Shown piece after piece: positions 24,741 through 33,030 of a DNA stretch of 48,786 nt. This DNA is from Pantoea sp. Cy-639 (GTDB taxonomy: Bacteria > Pseudomonadota > Gammaproteobacteria > Pseudomonadales > Pseudomonadaceae): the NCBI RefSeq assembly GCF_011752525.1, contig NZ_VWXI01000023.1, positions 1 to 48,786 on the forward strand, in the 5' to 3' direction. The notes beneath the pieces are model-generated. The model ran no database searches. It was given only the letters and a program-made list of their open reading frames with translations, and was not told the origin of the DNA. A program made the position numbers and the translations under genes. How positions within the stretch are numbered: the first letter of the stretch is position 1; each line of letters begins with the position of its first letter.

Positions 24741-25448
24741 GTGAGCAGACTGCTGATCGTCGACGACGATGTGGAAATCCTGGCGCTGCTGAAGAAGTTC
24801 TTCATGCAGCACGGCTACGAGGTGGACCTGGCCAGCGATGGCCAGGCGATGTGGGCGGCCATCGCCCGCCAGCGGCCGGACACCATCATCCTCGACCTGA
24901 TGCTGCCCGGCGAGGACGGCCTGACCCTGTGCCAGAAGGTCCGTGCCCAGGCCGGCATCCCGATCATCATGCTCACCGCCATGGCCGAACTCAGCGACCG
25001 CATCGTCGGCCTGGAACTGGGCGCCGACGACTACCTGACCAAACCGTTCGCCCCGCGCGAGTTGCTCGCCCGGTTGCGTGCCGTGCAGCGCCGCGCCGGC
25101 GAACAGCCCGTGGCAGCGGCGCCGGCGCGGCCGGTGATCGGCTTTGCCGGCTGGCACCTGGATATCACCTGCCGCGAGTTGCGTTCGCCGCAGAACGTGA
25201 TGATCCCGTTGTCGGGGGGCGAGTTCGACTTGCTGGTGGTGTTTCTCGAGCACCCCCAGCGCATCCTCACCCGCGAGCAACTGATCGACCTTACCCACGG
25301 CCAGGGCCATGACGCCTTCGACCGCAGCATCGATGTGCAGGTCAGCCGCCTGCGGCGCAAGATCGAACCGGACAGCAAGCGCCCGGACCTGATCCGCACG
25401 GTGCGCAATGGCGGTTACCTGTTCACCGCCAAGGTCAGCCGCGGGTGA
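24741..25448 (+). CDS. OmpR-family response regulator
   Basis: A 235-residue regulator. The receiver domain begins SRLLIVDDDVEILALLKKFF, with the phospho-acceptor Asp52 in IILDLMLPGEDG and the conserved Lys in DDYLTKPF. The C-terminal winged helix includes LTREQLIDLTHGQG and the RSIDVQVSRLRRKIE segment. The start is GTG at 24741, because the receiver fold begins there. The histidine kinase gene overlaps its stop (GTGA). Likely targets are the divergent small protein-lipoprotein pair and possibly the convergent PBP-OmpA gene. Confidence 0.93.
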   Translation: MSRLLIVDDDVEILALLKKFFMQHGYEVDLASDGQAMWAAIARQRPDTIILDLMLPGEDGLTLCQKVRAQAGIPIIMLTAMAELSDRIVGLELGADDYLTKPFAPRELLARLRAVQRRAGEQPVAAAPARPVIGFAGWHLDITCRELRSPQNVMIPLSGGEFDLLVVFLEHPQRILTREQLIDLTHGQGHDAFDRSIDVQVSRLRRKIEPDSKRPDLIRTVRNGGYLFTAKVSRG

Positions 25449-26779
25449 TTCGCCGACTGCTGCGCCGCGACAGCCTGCAGCGGCGAATCGCCCTGACCAT
25501 CCTGGCGGCGATGGTGGCTTCGCTGGCGCTCAATGCGCTGTTCTTCCAGGTGGCCGGGATCTGGGCGCGACCGCCTATCGAGCGGACTGGGTTGCTGGAG
25601 CAGATCGCGGTGACCACGCGCCTGGTACAGGCTGCTCCGGCGCCGTTGCGCGGGGAGTTGGCGCAGGCGGCGAGCAGCAGCGCGTTGCAGGTGCGCTGGG
25701 GAGCGCGGCGCGATGGCTTCGGGCTGCCGGGCGTCGGGGCGCGGGTTGATCCGGGCAAGGTGCCGGTGCTGGGCCAGGCGCTGGCGCAGGCGGGCGAAAT
25801 CGAAGTGTTCAGCCCGGGTGACTGGCCGCCGGGCAGCCCCCAGGCGCACTACATGGCGCTGGTGCCGCTGGCCGACGGCAGCTGGCTCGCGTTCGTCGCC
25901 CCTGAGCGCAGCTGGGGCCTGAGCGTGCAGGCGCGGATTGCCGTGGTGTTCGGCCTGGGCCTGCTGGCCACCTTGCTGGTGGCCTGGCTGGCCACCCGCC
26001 AGCTGGCCAGCCCGTTGCAACGTTTCGCCAGTGCCGCGCGGCGCTTCGGCGGTGACCTGCAGGCTCCACCCATCGACATCGAGGGCCCCGACGAGATCCG
26101 CCAGGCCATCGTCGCCTTCAACACCATGCAGGCGCAGATCCAGCATTTCATCCGCGAGCGCACGCAGATGCTCGCGGCGATCTCCCACGACCTGCGCGCG
26201 CCACTGACCCGCATGCGCCTGCGCAGCGAATTCATGGAAGACCTCGACCACCAGCGCAAGCTGGTGCGCGATGTCGAGGAAATGCAGACCATGATCAACG
26301 CCGCCCTGGCGTTCTTCCGCGAGGGCACCCAGGTCGAGCCGGCCACGGCCTATGACCTGTCGGAGCTGTTGCAGACCATCGTCGACGACTACCGCGACCA
26401 GGGCATCGGCATCGGTTTCGAGGGGCCGGCGCACCTGGTGCACGAAGGGCGTCCGCTGGCGATCAAGCGTGTGGTGGTCAACCTGCTGGACAACGCCGTG
26501 AAATACGCCTGTAACCCGTGTATCGAACTGAGTCGTGGCGAACAGGCACTGATCATCGAGATCGGCGACGATGGCCCGGGCATTCCCGAAGCGGCCTTGC
26601 AGCAGGTGTTCGAGCCGTTCTACCGCCTGGAAGGCTCACGCAATCGCGACACTGGCGGGGTCGGGCTGGGGTTGTCGGCCGCCCGGGCGAGTGTGCGCGA
26701 ACAGGGCGGGGAGCTGACATTGCGCAATCGCGCCGACGGCGGGCTGGTGGCGCGGGTGGTGCTGCCCGACTGGCGCTGA
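25445..26779 (+). CDS. Sensor histidine kinase, EnvZ-like
   Basis: A 444-residue membrane kinase. Helix 1 spans about residues 15-37, a periplasmic sensor of about 125 residues follows, helix 2 spans about 163-183, then HAMP. The phospho-acceptor His248 is in AAISHDLRAPLTRMRLR. ATP-binding boxes are NLLDNAVKY (N), IGDDGPGIP (G1) and FEPFYRLEGSRNRDTGGVGL (F/G2). It begins with GTG overlapping the response regulator stop. The stimulus is unknown; the convergent PstS-like/OmpA protein could be an accessory ligand binder. Confidence 0.93.
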   Translation: MIRRLLRRDSLQRRIALTILAAMVASLALNALFFQVAGIWARPPIERTGLLEQIAVTTRLVQAAPAPLRGELAQAASSSALQVRWGARRDGFGLPGVGARVDPGKVPVLGQALAQAGEIEVFSPGDWPPGSPQAHYMALVPLADGSWLAFVAPERSWGLSVQARIAVVFGLGLLATLLVAWLATRQLASPLQRFASAARRFGGDLQAPPIDIEGPDEIRQAIVAFNTMQAQIQHFIRERTQMLAAISHDLRAPLTRMRLRSEFMEDLDHQRKLVRDVEEMQTMINAALAFFREGTQVEPATAYDLSELLQTIVDDYRDQGIGIGFEGPAHLVHEGRPLAIKRVVVNLLDNAVKYACNPCIELSRGEQALIIEIGDDGPGIPEAALQQVFEPFYRLEGSRNRDTGGVGLGLSAARASVREQGGELTLRNRADGGLVARVVLPDWR

Positions 26780-26786
26780 GCCGGGT

Positions 26787-28094
26787 TCAATAGACCCAGA
26801 CTTCGACCCGGCGGTTGCGCAGGCGCCCTTGTTCCAGGTCGTTGCCGGCCACCGGCAGTTCGTCGCCCATGCCGGTCACTTCCTTGACCTCCACTCCGAC
26901 CCGGGCTAGTTCCCGGCGCACGGCCATGGCCCGCAGGCGCGAGAGCAGGGCCGCGCGTCCCGGGGTGGCCTTGGGGTCGCCGAAGCCCACCAGCACCGCC
27001 TGGTCGTGCAGCTTGGCGGCCTGGCGCAGGTAGTCGCCGACCCGTTGCACATCGCGCAGGGCCTTGTTGTCGAGGCTGGCGCTGCCTTCCTGGAAACGGA
27101 AGTTCACGGTCAGCCGGCTGGCCTCCTGGGCCAGGGCGCGGTAGCGCGGCGGCATGTCGGCCTGAACCGGCACTGGCAGGGCCTTGATCTGCTGGGCGAC
27201 GAAACCTTGCTCGGCGACGATCGCCTGGCCGGCCGGGCTCTGCGCGAATTCGGCCAGCGCCCGGGCCTGGGGGCGGGCGTGGCGGGGCAGGTAGAAGAAC
27301 AGGCGGCGCGACAGCGGGTAGTCCTCGCTGGCCACCAGGGCACGGCTGGGGGGCAGGGCGAGGGCGTCGCCTTCGGCCACGGCCAGCACCTTGGCCCCGT
27401 GGACCGTGGCCAGGCCGCTGAAACCAATGGCCTGGCGGTCGCGCTTGACCTGCTCGGCCAGTGCCTCGGCCGACTCGAAGCGTCGTGCCTGGGGCGACAG
27501 CGCGGCGTGCCGCGGGTCGAGCACCAGCGCCCTGAAGGTCTCGAAGGTGCCGGAGCGATCGTCGCGCGCGTACAGGTGGATCGCGCCGCCCGGTACGCCG
27601 AGTTGTTCCCAGCGCTGCACCTGGCCAGAAAAGATCTGCGCCAATTGCTCGGTGGTCAGTTGCGGCAACGGGTTGTCGGGATGGACGATCACGGCCACGC
27701 CGTCCAGGCCGATCACCTGCTCGGCCTCGGCCCCGCGCAGGTCGCCCAGGGCCTGCAACTGCTGCGCCTCGGGGTCGCTGATGGGGCGCGAGGCGGCGGC
27801 CAGGTCGGCGTCGCCGCGGGCCAGGGCGGCAAAGCCGGTGCTCGAGCCATGGGCGGCGATCTCGATGCGCAGTGCCTGACCGTCGCGCCCGCGCGCCCGA
27901 ATCTGGGTTTCGTTGGCGACGTTGCCGGGGCGGGTTTCGATGGCCGTTGCCCCTTGGGCCTGCAGCAAGCCGCGGACCAGTGCCGGGCCCAGGGCAGCGC
28001 CGATGGTGTTGGAGCCCTGGATGCGCAACTGCGCCGGCTCGGCCAGGGCCAGCACGGGAAACAGGCAGAACAGCAGCAGGAGCAGGCGCGGCAT
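26787..28094 (-). CDS. PstS-like binding protein fused to an OmpA domain
   Basis: A 435-residue periplasmic fusion. A signal peptide (RLLLLLFCLFPVLALAEP) precedes a phosphate-type solute-binding domain of about 280 residues, with the ligand-loop motifs IQGSNTIGAALGP and LYARDDRSGTFETF. From about residue 325 an OmpA-like peptidoglycan-binding domain follows, ending in NDLEQGRLRNRRVEVWVY. Start ATG 28092-28094 has AAAGG eight bases upstream; an alternative ATG six codons earlier is less well placed. The stop is seven bases from the kinase stop (convergent). The fusion would hold a ligand binder at the cell wall; transport is unlikely since no ABC permease is adjacent. Confidence 0.85.
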   Translation of the reverse strand: MPRLLLLLFCLFPVLALAEPAQLRIQGSNTIGAALGPALVRGLLQAQGATAIETRPGNVANETQIRARGRDGQALRIEIAAHGSSTGFAALARGDADLAAASRPISDPEAQQLQALGDLRGAEAEQVIGLDGVAVIVHPDNPLPQLTTEQLAQIFSGQVQRWEQLGVPGGAIHLYARDDRSGTFETFRALVLDPRHAALSPQARRFESAEALAEQVKRDRQAIGFSGLATVHGAKVLAVAEGDALALPPSRALVASEDYPLSRRLFFYLPRHARPQARALAEFAQSPAGQAIVAEQGFVAQQIKALPVPVQADMPPRYRALAQEASRLTVNFRFQEGSASLDNKALRDVQRVGDYLRQAAKLHDQAVLVGFGDPKATPGRAALLSRLRAMAVRRELARVGVEVKEVTGMGDELPVAGNDLEQGRLRNRRVEVWVY

Positions 28095-28184
28095 GCCGGG
28101 TACCTTTGGCATGGAGGTGCGCTGGAGATTACGACAATGGCGTGACGAAGCGATGACAGCGGCTGGGGAGGTGCATCCGCAACG

Positions 28185-28213
28185 CACAGACGCCGGCAAG
28201 GCCGGCGCCTGTG
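28185..28213. terminator. Hairpin after the NCS1 permease gene
   Basis: CACAGACGCCGGC and GCCGGCGCCTGTG (13 bases, one mismatch) flank the loop AAG. It starts eight bases past the permease stop on the minus strand. No T run follows, so termination may need Rho or the hairpin may protect the 3' end. Confidence 0.5.
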
Positions 28214-28220
28214 GCTGTCG

Positions 28221-29618
28221 TCAGTGGGTCTCGGGCACGATGATGTGGGCCGGCACCTCGCGCGCCCGGCTGCGGGCCACGCAGTAGTACAGCACGCTCG
28301 GCACCACCAGCCCGATCAGCCACGACACGTCCACGCCGCCCAGGTGCGCCACCATCGGCCCGGTGTACAACTTGGTGTCGATGAACGGCATCTGCACCAG
28401 CACGCCGACGGTATAGACGATGATCCCCGGCCAGTTCCAGCGTCCGTAGCGGCCCTCGGGGTCGGCCAGTGCCGGAATGTCGTAGCGCTCGCGGGTGATG
28501 CAGTAGTAGTCCACCAGGTTCACCGCGCTCCACGGCACGAAGAAGGTCAGCAGGAACAGGATGAACGACTTGAACGCACTGAGGAACGAGTGCTGGCCGA
28601 GCAGGGCAACCAGGGTCGCGGCACCGACGATGACGAGCACGAACAGCAGGCGCTGCGCTCGGCTGATGTTCAGGTGGCCACGAAAACCGCTGACGATGGT
28701 GGCGATGCACATGAAGCTGCCATAGCTGTTGAGGGTGGAGATGGTCACCTTGCCGAAGGCGATGCTGAAGTACAGCAGCGCCGCAGTGGTGCCGGCACCA
28801 CCGAGGCCGACGATGTAGGCCACTTCGTGCCCGGAGAACTGGCCGCCAGCGATGGCGGCGGCGAACACGCCGAGGATCATCGAGGCCTGGGCGCCGATCA
28901 CCGAGCCCAGCCCAGCGGCGAGGAAGGTCTTCACCGGCGAGGTGCTGCTGGGCAGGTAGCGCGAGTAGTCGGCGACGTACGGGCCGAAGGCGATCTGCCA
29001 GGACGCCGCCAGCGACACCGCGAGCAGGAAGCTGGCCCAGGTGAAGTGGCGATTGCCGAGCAACTGGCCGATGTCGGCCAGCATCAGGATACGGCTGAAC
29101 AGGTAGACGAAGGCGATGATCCCCAGCACGCTGGCCAGGCGGCCGATCCAGTGGATCACCCGGTAGCCGGCCAGGGTGACGAGCACGATCACCGCGGCGA
29201 AGATCAGGATGCCGGTACTGTCGCTGACGTCGAGCAATTGGCCGATGGCCTGGCCGGACAGCACCGTGCCGGTGGCGGTGAAGCCCAGGTACATCAGGCA
29301 CACCAGCACCATGGGGATGGCCGCGCCGTACACGCCGAACTGGACCCGGCTGGAAATCATCTGCGGCAGCCCCAGGCGTGGGCCCTGGGCGGCATGCAGG
29401 GCCATCACCGCGCCGCCGATCAGTTGCCCGAGCAGCAGGCCGAGCAACGACCAGAACACATCGCCGCCCAGCACCACCGCCAGGGCGCCGGTGACGATCG
29501 CGGTGATCTGCAGGTTGGCGCCCAGCCACATGGTGAACTGGCTGTACACGCGTCCATGGCGTTCGGATTCGGGGATGTAGTCGATCGAGCGCCGCTCGAT
29601 CACAGGTTTGCTGGACAT
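28221..29618 (-). CDS. NCS1-family nucleobase/hydantoin-type permease (first copy)
   Basis: A 465-residue, 12-helix permease of the purine-cytosine permease (NCS1) family. It opens with IERRSIDYIPESERHG, and has the family segments ALHAAQGPRLGLPQMISSRV in helix 2-3 and LPSSTSPVKTF after YSRY. ATG 29616-29618 (MSSKPVIERR) has GGAG about nine bases upstream; another ATG 15 codons earlier lacks a site. The substrate cannot be read from sequence; cytosine, uracil, allantoin and related compounds are all possible. Divergent from an EamA exporter, with two GntR-operator-like sites between. Confidence 0.87.
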   Translation of the reverse strand: MSSKPVIERRSIDYIPESERHGRVYSQFTMWLGANLQITAIVTGALAVVLGGDVFWSLLGLLLGQLIGGAVMALHAAQGPRLGLPQMISSRVQFGVYGAAIPMVLVCLMYLGFTATGTVLSGQAIGQLLDVSDSTGILIFAAVIVLVTLAGYRVIHWIGRLASVLGIIAFVYLFSRILMLADIGQLLGNRHFTWASFLLAVSLAASWQIAFGPYVADYSRYLPSSTSPVKTFLAAGLGSVIGAQASMILGVFAAAIAGGQFSGHEVAYIVGLGGAGTTAALLYFSIAFGKVTISTLNSYGSFMCIATIVSGFRGHLNISRAQRLLFVLVIVGAATLVALLGQHSFLSAFKSFILFLLTFFVPWSAVNLVDYYCITRERYDIPALADPEGRYGRWNWPGIIVYTVGVLVQMPFIDTKLYTGPMVAHLGGVDVSWLIGLVVPSVLYYCVARSRAREVPAHIIVPETH

Positions 29619-29702
29619 CGGGGAGGGCTCCGCTTCGTTGTTTTTGTCGGGGGCGGTGGCCATCGGCGGAACGCAGGGAGGATGGCCGAGTCAGGATCTG
29701 AG

Positions 29703-29716
29703 CATGTCTATACAAG
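29703..29716. promoter_or_regulatory. HutC-like operator, site 1
   Basis: On the minus strand this reads CTTGTATAGACATG, close to the CTTGT-TA-ACAAG palindromes of HutC-subfamily GntR regulators. It lies about 85 bases upstream of the NCS1 permease start. Confidence 0.35.
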
Positions 29717-29843
29717 TCCGGTCAAGTGAAGCTTGCTCCTGGCTTCGTCCCACTCGATTGGCCATCACAGCGCACTGTTATGCAACGGCGTTGCGCAACT
29801 GTGCTGGTCCGTGGCCTGAAAAGCCCCTTATGCTGTTACGAAA

Positions 29844-29858
29844 TATGTCTAGAACAAG
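29844..29858. promoter_or_regulatory. HutC-like operator, site 2
   Basis: On the minus strand this reads CTTGTTCTAGACATA, sharing CTTGT and TAGACAT with site 1 but one base longer. It lies 20 bases before the EamA start codon. Confidence 0.35.
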
Positions 29859-29878
29859 CCTGAAGAAGGAATGCGTGC

Positions 29879-30766
29879 ATGCCACTCAAGGACCTGCTGA
29901 TCGCCCTGGTGGTGATCATCGCCTGGGGCGTCAATTTCGTGGTGATCAAGGTCGGCCTCGACGGCCTGCCGCCGATGTTGCTCGGCGCCCTGCGGTTTGC
30001 CCTGGTGGCGTTTCCGGCAGTCTTCCTGGTGCGTCGGCCGAACCTGCCATGGCGCTGGTTGATCGCCTATGGCGCGACCATCTCGCTGGGCCAGTTCGCC
30101 TTCCTGTTCCAGGCCATGTACAGCGGCATGCCGCCAGGGCTGGCGTCCCTGGTGCTGCAGTCCCAGGCATTCTTCACCCTTGGTTTTGCCGCCCTGTTCC
30201 TCGGTGAGCGGCTGCGCCTGGCCAGTGTCCTGGGGCTGCTGGTGGCCGCCAGCGGGTTGGCGGTGATCGGCAGCGAGAACAGCAGCCACGTGCCGCTGAT
30301 CGCCTTGTTGCTGACCCTGTGCGCCGGCGCCATGTGGGGCATGGGCAACATCATTACCCGGCGCTTCGGCCAGGTCGACCTGGTGGCCCTGGTGATCTGG
30401 GGCGGACTGATTCCGCCACTGCCGTTCCTGGCGCTGTCGTGGTGGCTCGAGGGGCCGGAGCTTATTGGCCACGCCCTGGCCAACATCGGCTGGAGTTCGG
30501 TGCTGGCCCTGGCCTACCTGGCCTTCGTCGCCACCATGATCGGCTACAGCCTGTGGAGCACGTTGCTGTCGCGCCACCCGGCAGGCAAGGTGGCGCCGTT
30601 CTCGCTGCTGGTGCCGGTGATCGGCCTGAGTTCCTCGGCGTTGCTGCTGGGCGAGCGGCTGAGCCCGACCCAGGGTTGGGGCGCGCTGCTGGTGATGCTC
30701 GGCCTGCTGGTCAATGTGTTCGGCTCACGCCTGGGGCAACGCCTGCGCGCGGTCTGCGCGCAATAA
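29879..30766 (+). CDS. EamA/DMT-family exporter
   Basis: A 295-residue protein with ten predicted helices in two EamA repeats. The N-terminal ALVVIIAWGVNFVVIKVGLD and the GERLRLASVLGLLVAASGL and LGERLSPTQGWGALLVMLGL repeat ends are typical. Closest in look to the O-acetylserine/cysteine exporter EamA of E. coli, but the substrate is not certain. Start ATG 29879 has AAGGAA upstream. Divergent from the NCS1 permease and followed closely by the YbjQ-family gene. Confidence 0.85.
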   Translation: MPLKDLLIALVVIIAWGVNFVVIKVGLDGLPPMLLGALRFALVAFPAVFLVRRPNLPWRWLIAYGATISLGQFAFLFQAMYSGMPPGLASLVLQSQAFFTLGFAALFLGERLRLASVLGLLVAASGLAVIGSENSSHVPLIALLLTLCAGAMWGMGNIITRRFGQVDLVALVIWGGLIPPLPFLALSWWLEGPELIGHALANIGWSSVLALAYLAFVATMIGYSLWSTLLSRHPAGKVAPFSLLVPVIGLSSSALLLGERLSPTQGWGALLVMLGLLVNVFGSRLGQRLRAVCAQ

Positions 30767-30832
30767 GACCGGGCGCGGGCGGGCGGTGATTTGCTAGGAT
30801 CGCCGTTTTTATCGCACCCGGGAGTCAGCAGC

Positions 30833-31153
30833 ATGATCATCAGCACCACCAGCCAGCTCGAAGGCCGCCCCGTCGCCGAGTACCTTGGCGTGGTCAGCGC
30901 CGAATCGGTGCAGGGGATCAACTTCGTGCGCGATTTCTTCACACGCTTTCGCGATTTCTTCGGTGGTCGCTCGCAGACCCTGGAAAGCGCGCTGAAGGAG
31001 GCCCGCGAGCAGGCCACCGAGGAACTCAAGGCGCGGGCACGGCAGTTGCAAGCCGATGCGGTGGTAGGCGTGGACTTCGAGATCAGCATGCCGTCGGTCC
31101 AGGGCGGCATGGTCGTGGTGTTCGCCACCGGCACGGCAGTGCGCTTGAAGTGA
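30833..31153 (+). CDS. YbjQ/UPF0145 family protein
   Basis: A 106-residue YbjQ-family protein (formerly annotated heavy-metal-binding). Family features: an N-terminal beta strand MIISTTSQLEGRPVAEYLG, then GVVSAESVQGINFVRDFF, a long helix of alternating charges, and GVDFEIS near the end. Members form pentamers; the function is unknown. Start at 30833 has GGGAG upstream. Stands alone after the EamA gene. Confidence 0.9.
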   Translation: MIISTTSQLEGRPVAEYLGVVSAESVQGINFVRDFFTRFRDFFGGRSQTLESALKEAREQATEELKARARQLQADAVVGVDFEISMPSVQGGMVVVFATGTAVRLK

Positions 31154-31290
31154 CCGCAGCCGCCGGTCGGGCAGGGATTTTTTGTCCGACCGGTCTGCAA
31201 ATGACCGGCTAGTCTCACTTCATCGGGCCGCCGCAGATCAGGCAGACACGCAGTCTGCCGGCACGGTCAGCACTTGAGGGAGACACGGGC

Positions 31291-31479
31291 ATGAGCGACA
31301 GCTATTTCGAAGACCTGAACGATGCGTTTCCGATCAACAGCCAGGTACGTTGCGGCCAGTCGGCGTTTCGCCTGGGCTTTGCCAACATGACCCTGGACGA
31401 TTCGGAGCAGATGCGCCCTGTGCACCTGCAGCGCTTCAAGAAGGGCCGTTTCACCCCCAGGTTCCCGGTGAAGAAGTGA
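31291..31479 (+). CDS. Small hypothetical protein, 62 aa
   Basis: A 62-residue protein starting at ATG 31291 behind a strong GAGGGAG, and followed by a classical terminator. It begins MSDSYFEDLNDAFPINSQVR and ends in a basic tail FKKGRFTPRFPVKK. I know no function. The complete expression unit (ribosome binding site, short gene, terminator) makes it a convincing real gene. Confidence 0.75.
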   Translation: MSDSYFEDLNDAFPINSQVRCGQSAFRLGFANMTLDDSEQMRPVHLQRFKKGRFTPRFPVKK

Positions 31480-31495
31480 ACCGACGCACACCCCG

Positions 31496-31521
31496 CCCCG
31501 CCCAACGGCGGGGTTTTTTTT
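31496..31521 (+). terminator. Intrinsic terminator
   Basis: Stem CCCCGCC/GGCGGGG around a four-base loop, followed by eight T residues (31514-31521), 16 bases past the stop of the 62-residue gene. Confidence 0.92.
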
Positions 31522-31624
31522 GCATTCCTTGATCCTGCGCATGGTATCGGCGGGTCGTCCTCGCCGGACGCCCGCGACTGTGCTTTTCTTGCGCGGCATT
31601 TGCCGACATGGAGTATTGACCTCA

Positions 31625-31930
31625 ATGCGAATCAGGGAAGAGACCTACTGGCAATGGGCCGATGCCCAGCTGCACAGCCGTAGTCACGACGAGGAACTGA
31701 GCGACGGCACCAGCATCGATGTGCAGGTGCGCCTGTCGCGGCTGGGGGCCACGCAGTTGTTCATCGGGCTGTATGCCCGCGATGGCGTGGCCTTGCTGGA
31801 GGAGTACTACCCCGCTCTCCCTGGCCAGACCATGACCCGCGCGCTGGTCTGGGGCGTGGATCGCGCCCGGGCCCTGGCCACCGGCGCCTTGCCGCTGCCC
31901 CAGGCCGAGCCGCGTCGGCTTCAGGCCTGA
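31625..31930 (+). CDS. Small hypothetical protein, 101 aa
   Basis: A 101-residue protein starting at ATG 31625, with GGAG about 11 bases upstream (somewhat long spacing). Segments include REETYWQWADAQLHSRSHDE and GLYARDGVALLEEYYPALPG; no signal peptide or membrane helix. I recognise no family. It overlaps the convergent truncated haemoglobin gene by ten bases at their 3' ends. Confidence 0.6.
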   Translation: MRIREETYWQWADAQLHSRSHDEELSDGTSIDVQVRLSRLGATQLFIGLYARDGVALLEEYYPALPGQTMTRALVWGVDRARALATGALPLPQAEPRRLQA

Positions 31931-32343
31931 GCGTGGCGATTGCGGCTGGCCTGGACGATGCGTTCGGCCGGCACCCGCAACTGGCGCAGCAGGTACTCGG
32001 CGAAGGCTGTCGACCAGGGTTGCAGGGCGATGGCCTGGGCCATGCAGTCGAGCCACTGGTCGCTCAGCGTCTGGTCTATCGGCCACTGGGCATGGAACGA
32101 GGGGATGGCGATCGAGCCGTAGCGTTCGCTGTACAGCCGCGGACCGCCGAGCCAGCCACTGAGAAAACACGCCAGCTTGTCCCGCGAGGCGGCCAGGTCT
32201 TGCGGGTGCAGGCGACGCAGGGCGAGGGCCGCGGGGCGTTCGTCCATCAACCGGTAGAAATCCTCGACCAGTCGACGCAGGCCGTCGATACCGCCAGCTG
32301 CCTGATAGGACGCATCGCCGTTGCCGAATTCAGGGGTGTCCAT
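31921..32343 (-). CDS. Group II truncated haemoglobin
   Basis: A 140-residue truncated globin of group II (YjbI type). Candidate haem-pocket residues: Tyr30 at B10 in VEDFYRLMD, proximal His84 in IPSFHAQWPI, and the group II Trp97 at G8 in SDQWLDCMAQA. Such proteins bind oxygen or NO and help in oxidative or nitrosative stress. ATG 32341-32343 has AGGAG at good spacing. It stands alone downstream of the terminator of the next gene. Confidence 0.88.
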   Translation of the reverse strand: MDTPEFGNGDASYQAAGGIDGLRRLVEDFYRLMDERPAALALRRLHPQDLAASRDKLACFLSGWLGGPRLYSERYGSIAIPSFHAQWPIDQTLSDQWLDCMAQAIALQPWSTAFAEYLLRQLRVPAERIVQASRNRHAQA

Positions 32344-32384
32344 CGAGTGCTCCTGTGCAAGGGGGATGCATTCTAGCAGGCATG

Positions 32385-32411
32385 AAAAAGCCCGGCCTTG
32401 GGGGCCGGGCT
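32385..32411 (-). terminator. Intrinsic terminator after the 109-aa gene
   Basis: On the minus strand, AGCCCGGCC and GGCCGGGCT (9 base pairs, five-base loop) are followed by TTTT. It sits 32 bases past the stop at 32443. Confidence 0.88.
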
Positions 32412-32442
32412 CAAGAAGCGGTGTATCAGCTACTGCACGGTA

Positions 32443-32772
32443 TCAGTTCAGCGAGTCGATCACCTTGATTGCCTGGCGCTCGCGGGCGCCGGGCCATTCT
32501 TGTTGCAGGGTCTGCAGTACGCGGCCGACGAACGCGGTGTCGGCGGCGGCCTTCTTGCCGACGTAGCCCTGGCCACGGCGGTAGACCTTGAAGCGGGCGC
32601 GCATGCTGGGCATGTGCGATTCGAATTCGTCTTCGACCGTGTTCGGCGGCAGGCGGTCCAGGCGGACTTCGCCGGACTGGCTGACCCACAGCAGGTGGTC
32701 GTCCAGGCTGTCCTTGCGCGTGGCGAACAGCTGAGCGAGTTGGTCGATGGTTGGATTGTTGTTCAAGTTCAT
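32443..32772 (-). CDS. Hypothetical protein, 109 aa
   Basis: A 109-residue soluble protein, MNLNNNPTIDQLAQLFATRK at the start and QQEWPGARERQAIKVIDSLN at the end. Two adjacent ATGs exist (32775 and 32772); the second gives better spacing to GGGGG. I do not know the family. It has its own terminator, and upstream lie a 13-base tandem repeat and a long hairpin-rich region with a candidate promoter, so its expression may be controlled by a structured leader. Confidence 0.72.
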   Translation of the reverse strand: MNLNNNPTIDQLAQLFATRKDSLDDHLLWVSQSGEVRLDRLPPNTVEDEFESHMPSMRARFKVYRRGQGYVGKKAAADTAFVGRVLQTLQQEWPGARERQAIKVIDSLN

Positions 32773-32793
32773 CATAAAGCCCCCATTACTCTA

Positions 32794-32819
32794 TTCGTCG
32801 GTGAAGTTCGTCGGTGAAT
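32794..32819. repeat. Tandem 13-base repeat in the leader of the 109-aa gene
   Basis: TTCGTCGGTGAAG is followed directly by TTCGTCGGTGAAT, differing only in the last base. It lies about 20-45 bases upstream of the start codon on the minus strand. Confidence 0.7.
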
Positions 32820-32842
32820 TTCACATTCGGCGCCACACCATG

Positions 32843-33000
32843 TAGCGCGCTAACCAAGGCTGCTACAGCAGCATCGCAACAGGGGCTTTCTCACGCTGCC
32901 TTCTGGGCAGTTTCCCTCTCCACGGATGGCCTGCGTTACCGCGCAGGCCATCTGGAACACCCTTGCCACCGCTCCCGATCAGGGAGACGGCCTCATCATG
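32843..33000 (-). ncRNA. Candidate structured RNA or long leader (unidentified)
   Basis: Successive hairpins: TAGCGCGCTA (32843-32852), GCTGCT/AGCAGC (32859-32872), CTGCC/GGCAG (32896-32910), an 11-base-pair stem GATGGCCTGCG/CGCAGGCCATC with six-base loop (32925-32952), and CTCCC/GGGAG (32972-32986). On the minus strand TTGACG (33019-33024), 18 bases, then CATGAT (32995-33000) could be a promoter leading into them. No convincing protein frame covers the region. No terminator separates it from the 109-aa gene, so it may be that gene's leader. Orientation is uncertain. Confidence 0.35.
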
Positions 33001-33030
33001 CACAAGGCCTGGGAAGGGCGTCAACAGTTT

